Part shown: positions 60,525 through 64,000 of the stretch, one piece after another
Layout: every line of letters begins with the position of its first letter
Numbering within the stretch: the first letter of the stretch is position 1
NCBI GenBank assembly: GCA_039105265.1
Contig: JAPFFF010000034.1
Span: 62,001-126,000, forward strand
From: Tritrichomonas musculus
Lineage: Eukaryota; Parabasalia; Tritrichomonadida; Tritrichomonadidae
DNA: 64,000 nucleotides
Direction of reading: 5' to 3'
Made by a program: the position numbers and the translations under genes
The notes under the pieces: model-generated
Database searches by the model: none
What the model saw: only the letters and a program-made list of their open reading frames with translations
Told to the model about the DNA's origin: nothing

Positions 60525-60790
60525 TACCAACCTATCTAGCATACTCCTACAGCAACCCATCTCAAGCAACCCATCTCAAGCAACCCATCTCATGCAATCA
60601 TCTCATACATCCACTCAAGCAACCCATCTCATGCAACCTATCTAGCATACTCCTACAGCAATCCACTCAAGCAACCCATCTCAAGCAAATCATCTCATGC
60701 AACCATCACACACATCCACTCATGCAATCATCTCCCATATCTCATCACATACATCTATTCATGCAACCACTTCATGTACACCCGATACCT
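60525..60790. repeat. Degenerate CAAGCAACCCATCT repeats
   Basis: About 260 bases almost free of G, built from imperfect 10-14-base repeats such as CTCAAGCAACCCAT and CTCATGCAATCAT. A longer unit (AACCTATCTAGCATACTCCT, then ACAGCAA) occurs twice, near 60529 and 60637. A 151-codon frame across it is low-complexity and I do not support it as a gene. Confidence 0.75.
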
Positions 60791-60822
60791 ACTCAAAAAT
60801 AAATCTTTAATTGAATCCAAGC

Positions 60823-61569
60823 TTAATGATTCGTTGGCGTGTCAATATTAGTTGTCCCTGCAGGTTTAATTTTAATGTTGACAAATAATGGAGACTTTAA
60901 TATGACAGGTTGGTACATGAAATCTACTAGCCTCATTTCGATGTGTTTTAGTGAATCGGTAAATGTTTTAATTTTGATTGGTTTAGATGAATCGTAATCA
61001 ATTATAATAGGTGCCTGTGGTTCTATAACAGTATCAACTGTTGCAATCACGGATGGTGTATATTCATGTTCTCCTATAATACTATGTACAGCTTGACCTT
61101 GTAGTGATACGAGATATAATCTATTGGCATAATCCAATATTGGCAAATCAGGTACAACTGTCTCATTGTTGGCAGGTATAACAACTTCATTCTTTACACT
61201 ATATAATCCTGTTATCAGTTTAGCTCTATGAGAACCTCTAATGAACGATACTTTATGCTGACTCGATAAACTCATTGTCCTACCATCAATATTTTTGAAC
61301 ACAATTATGTTTTGACAACTATTCAAGTATTTAACCAATCCAAGCATTGAGTAATAATATGTGTCTTTAAATTCTATCATCAGCGAACGTTCATTATTTC
61401 CGTCCTCATATGAAAACATCAAATAGTCATCCTTAGTTACTATCAATATATTCCCCTTTGTATTGATTGAGGAAACATAATACTTCACGTAATCACATTT
61501 CCAAGGTATGTCTACATTTAGTTTCACCAGACTATAATCTGTTGCATTACTATTAACTGAACACAACAT
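60823..61569 (-). CDS. Maverick hypothetical β-rich protein, ~248 aa
   Basis: Starts at MLCSVNSNATDYSLVKLNVD. The frame is open to 61872, but that extension is the antisense shadow of the convincing plus-strand gene starting at 61586, so the shorter form is chosen. β-rich segments (KGNILIVTKDDYLMFSYEDG, NIIVFKNIDGRTMSL, NRLYLVSLQGQAVHSIIGEH) and a C-terminal VNIKIKPAGTTN give a capsid/fibre-like look but no recognised domain. The ATG is only 16 bases from the divergent ATG at 61586, so the two genes must have overlapping transcription starts. An ACAACGAAAAGC word lies ~35-45 bases upstream, inside the other gene. Confidence 0.6.
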   Translation of the reverse strand: MLCSVNSNATDYSLVKLNVDIPWKCDYVKYYVSSINTKGNILIVTKDDYLMFSYEDGNNERSLMIEFKDTYYYSMLGLVKYLNSCQNIIVFKNIDGRTMSLSSQHKVSFIRGSHRAKLITGLYSVKNEVVIPANNETVVPDLPILDYANRLYLVSLQGQAVHSIIGEHEYTPSVIATVDTVIEPQAPIIIDYDSSKPIKIKTFTDSLKHIEMRLVDFMYQPVILKSPLFVNIKIKPAGTTNIDTPTNH

Positions 61570-61585
61570 TTTACTATCTGTTAAA

Positions 61586-64000
61586 ATGTCTATTGTACCA
61601 TATGCTTTTCGTTGTAATGAAGCAACCAAGTTAAAGGATAAAGGTTTGTCGATAGAAGTAGCTGAAGATGATGAAGGTAACGAACAATTCAGTTTCACAC
61701 GAGAGGATGGTGAACCAGTCGCATTCAATAATATATATAGCAAAGCTGAAGTTGACCAAATGGCATTAGGAAAGGACTTCAAAATTGATTCATTTAAAGA
61801 TCTAACTATTACTGGTGGGCAAAGCTTACCTGTCTTCGCTGATGGTGCTACAAATACACAATATTGTACCACTTATAATAAACTGATGGAATTATTGAGA
61901 ACCAATTTTAATAATCTAACCAAATATATACATGACCTAAATATAGATGGGGTCGATTTGAGTGATTTGGCGAACACAGATATATCATTGAGTCAAATGA
62001 ATTATATCGATAACAACAACATAATTCAACCACACAATCCGTCAAGTATAAATGATGTCATCAAAACATACAACTCATCCAATACTTCGATTCAATCATT
62101 ATTATCTAACATGAATGGGTTTGTGAAGAAATCCGGATTTGAGAATACAGATATATATCCTAATGGTCAACTGAATCTATTTGGCTCCTCATTATCAAAT
62201 AATCTCAATGCAACAAATAATATCAAAACATATGCCAATCTATTCACCAGTCTCAATACCAATAATGCAAACCTATTACAAATATTGAATGGTCTTCAAA
62301 ATGATATATCAACTGCTTCCAATAGTGATATAACAAATCTCTTGAATACACTTGAGAATATGGAGTACCTCGTTGTCCTAAAAATAAATGATAGATATGA
62401 GATACGCAAAGTGAAGTGTCAAAAAGCTCCATCAGGTGATGACCTCCCAGTCGAGCCAACCAAATATGATGTCATCGTGAACCCAGATGATAATAAGGAG
62501 TATGATATCGAAGATGTGGATACACTGATTGAAAACAAGTCACCTATAAGTCACGATAACATGGATAAAGTTATCAATGTAGTGGTCAAGACATCAAGTT
62601 TTATGCTACTTCTATTGAAAAGTACATTCTCTATAACTGGTAAGCTATTATCATACACACTCTCAGGGGTATCATCTATGAGTAAGGTAACATACAATAC
62701 AGCCACATCATTGATGGAATCATTATATTTTAATTCAGGATACATCTGGCATTATACAGTAGATACATCTGGTAAACTGGTTCGCTACCTAATCACATTT
62801 AAGGATAGGGTTGTTGATGCACTACCAACAATTGATTCATCTACAGTACATAAAGTATTTGATAACTTTGGTAGTTTCATTAAATGGCTCCAAGAACCTG
62901 ATAATTTTCTAATATGTGCAGGCACGTTTCAATTGACATTATTACTGATTATATATGGAATCAAAATAATATTCAATGAGGAGAAGACCTATAAGAAGCT
63001 TAGTCCCATGGAGCATAAATTGAAATTTGAAGAGATGAAGAGAGAGCATGCAGCTATAGCAGCTCGCCTCAAGAAGAAAGCTAAACCAACACCCCTTAGT
63101 GATGAGATTGATATACTAACGGATGATAACCCATTATTGGATGTAGCATCAGTATTTGTTGATACGATTGATTTGGTGAATAATTTATGTGAGGCTCATA
63201 ATTATGTCATGGATAGATTGGATGAGATACCCGCAGGCGATTCAAATTTTGCCAGTGAGGCAGGTATCGATGAATTCATAATTACAAACAAGGATGTATC
63301 TTCATTAACAAATACCATTAATAATATCGAATGTAACCTATTAGTTATTAATGTTCCTGATGAACAAAAACAAGCCTTCCTCAGCTACAATAGACCAATT
63401 TTCAAAATTGTGTTACGAAAGAATGTTATATATGATAGCAAAGGCAGATATATTAAAGAGTTCTATATTGTATCCAAAAATAATAAGATACTGTGTCCAG
63501 TAATCAAATTTGATTCGTATCAAAATTTCTGTATTATCAATGATAGTTCTTTAATCGCAACAAGATCCATTGGACCTGCTGACCAAAATGACCTCGATGG
63601 TAAGTTTTATATAGCATTTGATAAAAAGTTACCATTTCATCCATATAAGCTATTCCTCAATGGAGAGTTATCAATTATGAATGAATACACACCAACTCTA
63701 TTGAAAACGGATAAGCCTATTAAATGTAAAACCATAATTGCTGATAATGCGTTGAAGCTTCATAAAAGTGATGTCCACTACTTCTATAAGCCATCCATTA
63801 TTCAGGATTACATTATACAGGATGAGGATTACTACAAAATTATATTTGAGGTGCCTGATGATTATACTATACCAGACCAACTCGAATTCAAGTTTACAGA
63901 ACATTGTTTTGGTAACCATTGGTCATTGAAATGGTGTGCTGATGAGACCCATTCCAATAAAGGCTATTGGACAGGTAATAATATCCAAGGTAGACTCAAT
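61586..64000 (+). CDS. Large Maverick protein, open beyond the window (≥805 codons)
   Basis: The frame is open from 61538 to the last base without a stop; the only ATG before the folded sequence is 61586. The protein is cut by the window end. Residues ~25-70 contain YSKAEVDQMALGKDF, a tail-fibre-like linker motif. Then follows a ~240-residue Asn/Leu-rich helical region (NLLQILNGLQNDISTASNSD), a hydrophobic stretch at ~341-365 (SSFMLLLLKSTFSITGKLLS) and a second at ~440-462 (FLICAGTFQLTLLLIIYGIK), then a charged helix (MEHKLKFEEMKREHAAIAAR) and a β-rich C-terminal region. Probably a virion or membrane-associated structural protein; function unknown. The region would be missed if only complete frames are listed. 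Confidence 0.75.
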   Translation, partial: MSIVPYAFRCNEATKLKDKGLSIEVAEDDEGNEQFSFTREDGEPVAFNNIYSKAEVDQMALGKDFKIDSFKDLTITGGQSLPVFADGATNTQYCTTYNKLMELLRTNFNNLTKYIHDLNIDGVDLSDLANTDISLSQMNYIDNNNIIQPHNPSSINDVIKTYNSSNTSIQSLLSNMNGFVKKSGFENTDIYPNGQLNLFGSSLSNNLNATNNIKTYANLFTSLNTNNANLLQILNGLQNDISTASNSDITNLLNTLENMEYLVVLKINDRYEIRKVKCQKAPSGDDLPVEPTKYDVIVNPDDNKEYDIEDVDTLIENKSPISHDNMDKVINVVVKTSSFMLLLLKSTFSITGKLLSYTLSGVSSMSKVTYNTATSLMESLYFNSGYIWHYTVDTSGKLVRYLITFKDRVVDALPTIDSSTVHKVFDNFGSFIKWLQEPDNFLICAGTFQLTLLLIIYGIKIIFNEEKTYKKLSPMEHKLKFEEMKREHAAIAARLKKKAKPTPLSDEIDILTDDNPLLDVASVFVDTIDLVNNLCEAHNYVMDRLDEIPAGDSNFASEAGIDEFIITNKDVSSLTNTINNIECNLLVINVPDEQKQAFLSYNRPIFKIVLRKNVIYDSKGRYIKEFYIVSKNNKILCPVIKFDSYQNFCIINDSSLIATRSIGPADQNDLDGKFYIAFDKKLPFHPYKLFLNGELSIMNEYTPTLLKTDKPIKCKTIIADNALKLHKSDVHYFYKPSIIQDYIIQDEDYYKIIFEVPDDYTIPDQLEFKFTEHCFGNHWSLKWCADETHSNKGYWTGNNIQGRLN

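Larger units (their letters stand above)
51457..64000. mobile_element. Maverick/Polinton transposon, left part (right end outside window)
   Basis: The combination of protein-primed PolB (52182-55952) and RVE integrase (56754-58232) defines a Maverick/Polinton. Genes are densely packed on both strands with converging genes that overlap by 3-14 bases, are less A+T-rich than host flanks, and share a promoter-like motif. The left boundary is not proven: no second terminal repeat is in view. I place it near an imperfect palindrome TTACTAG...CTAGTAA (51457-51494), where composition changes. The FtsK-type ATPase, Ulp1-like protease and capsid genes are expected beyond 64000. Confidence 0.8.

Noticed and set aside
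60347-60802. 151-codon plus-strand open frame
   Set aside because: It crosses the right palindrome arm and a G-poor simple-repeat block; the product is low-complexity His/Pro/Ser/Leu with no domain.
61570-61872. N-terminal extension of the minus-strand Maverick frame beyond 61569
   Set aside because: It overlaps the well-formed plus-strand coding frame, and its translation looks like antisense sequence.
1-64000. CRISPR array, because of the regular 62-bp repeats at 49-50 kb
   Set aside because: The repeats are head-to-tail without unique spacers, lie in inverted arms, and the context is eukaryotic; they are foldback-element subrepeats.

Overview
The window looks like nuclear DNA of a trichomonad (parabasalid protist), most likely Tritrichomonas or a close relative. 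This is inference, based on strong A+T richness, intronless genes, and typical families: a BspA-like leucine-rich-repeat protein, Rab GTPases, TKL/CAMK-type kinases, a kinase with Sel1 repeats, ankyrin proteins, F5/8 type C proteins, and a Maverick/Polinton DNA transposon.

Region 1 (1-31 kb) is a host gene landscape full of debris. It holds a GT31/fringe-like glycosyltransferase, a small Rab, a probable Imm51-type immunity protein, an F5/8 type C protein, a tRNA-Met(CAT), a BspA-like protein, a type I membrane protein, a CAMK-like kinase, a 1512-residue pseudokinase with an Asn-rich array and serial small domains, and an ankyrin family gene. Between 4.6 and 7.1 kb lies a patchwork of truncated copies of other loci in this same window: a 623-bp slice of the Sel1-kinase gene, one half of the tandem-Rab gene with its 5' flank, and a tRNA-Met copy with a 27-nt internal deletion. 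All are inverted relative to their parents.

Region 2 (31-51 kb) is rich in mobile elements. It has a tandem double-Rab/coiled-coil gene, an intact pogo/Tigger-like transposon with TA duplications, a 2.4-kb element inserted into a minisatellite, the 1302-residue kinase/Sel1 gene, and a foldback-type element of 1.8 kb. That element has arms that look identical by eye, internal 62-bp tandem arrays and a 10-bp target duplication. Smaller inverted-repeat elements, including a hAT-like one with an 8-bp duplication, lie in the first 32 kb.

Region 3 (about 51.5 kb to the end) is the left part of a Maverick/Polinton. In order it has a 66-residue protein, protein-primed DNA polymerase B with a possible cysteine-protease-like N-terminal region, a DUF559/Vsr-like PD-(D/E)XK nuclease with duplicated N-terminal modules, an RVE integrase, two small proteins, and a block of fibre-like or structural proteins. 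The last is an open frame of at least 805 codons running off the window end. Seven of the ten genes carry an extended initiator motif (consensus TTATCACCAACGAAA) 16-20 bases before the ATG. The motif settles several start codons and is the best candidate here for an element-specific promoter system. The packaging ATPase, protease and major capsid genes expected of a Maverick are not in view and would lie to the right.
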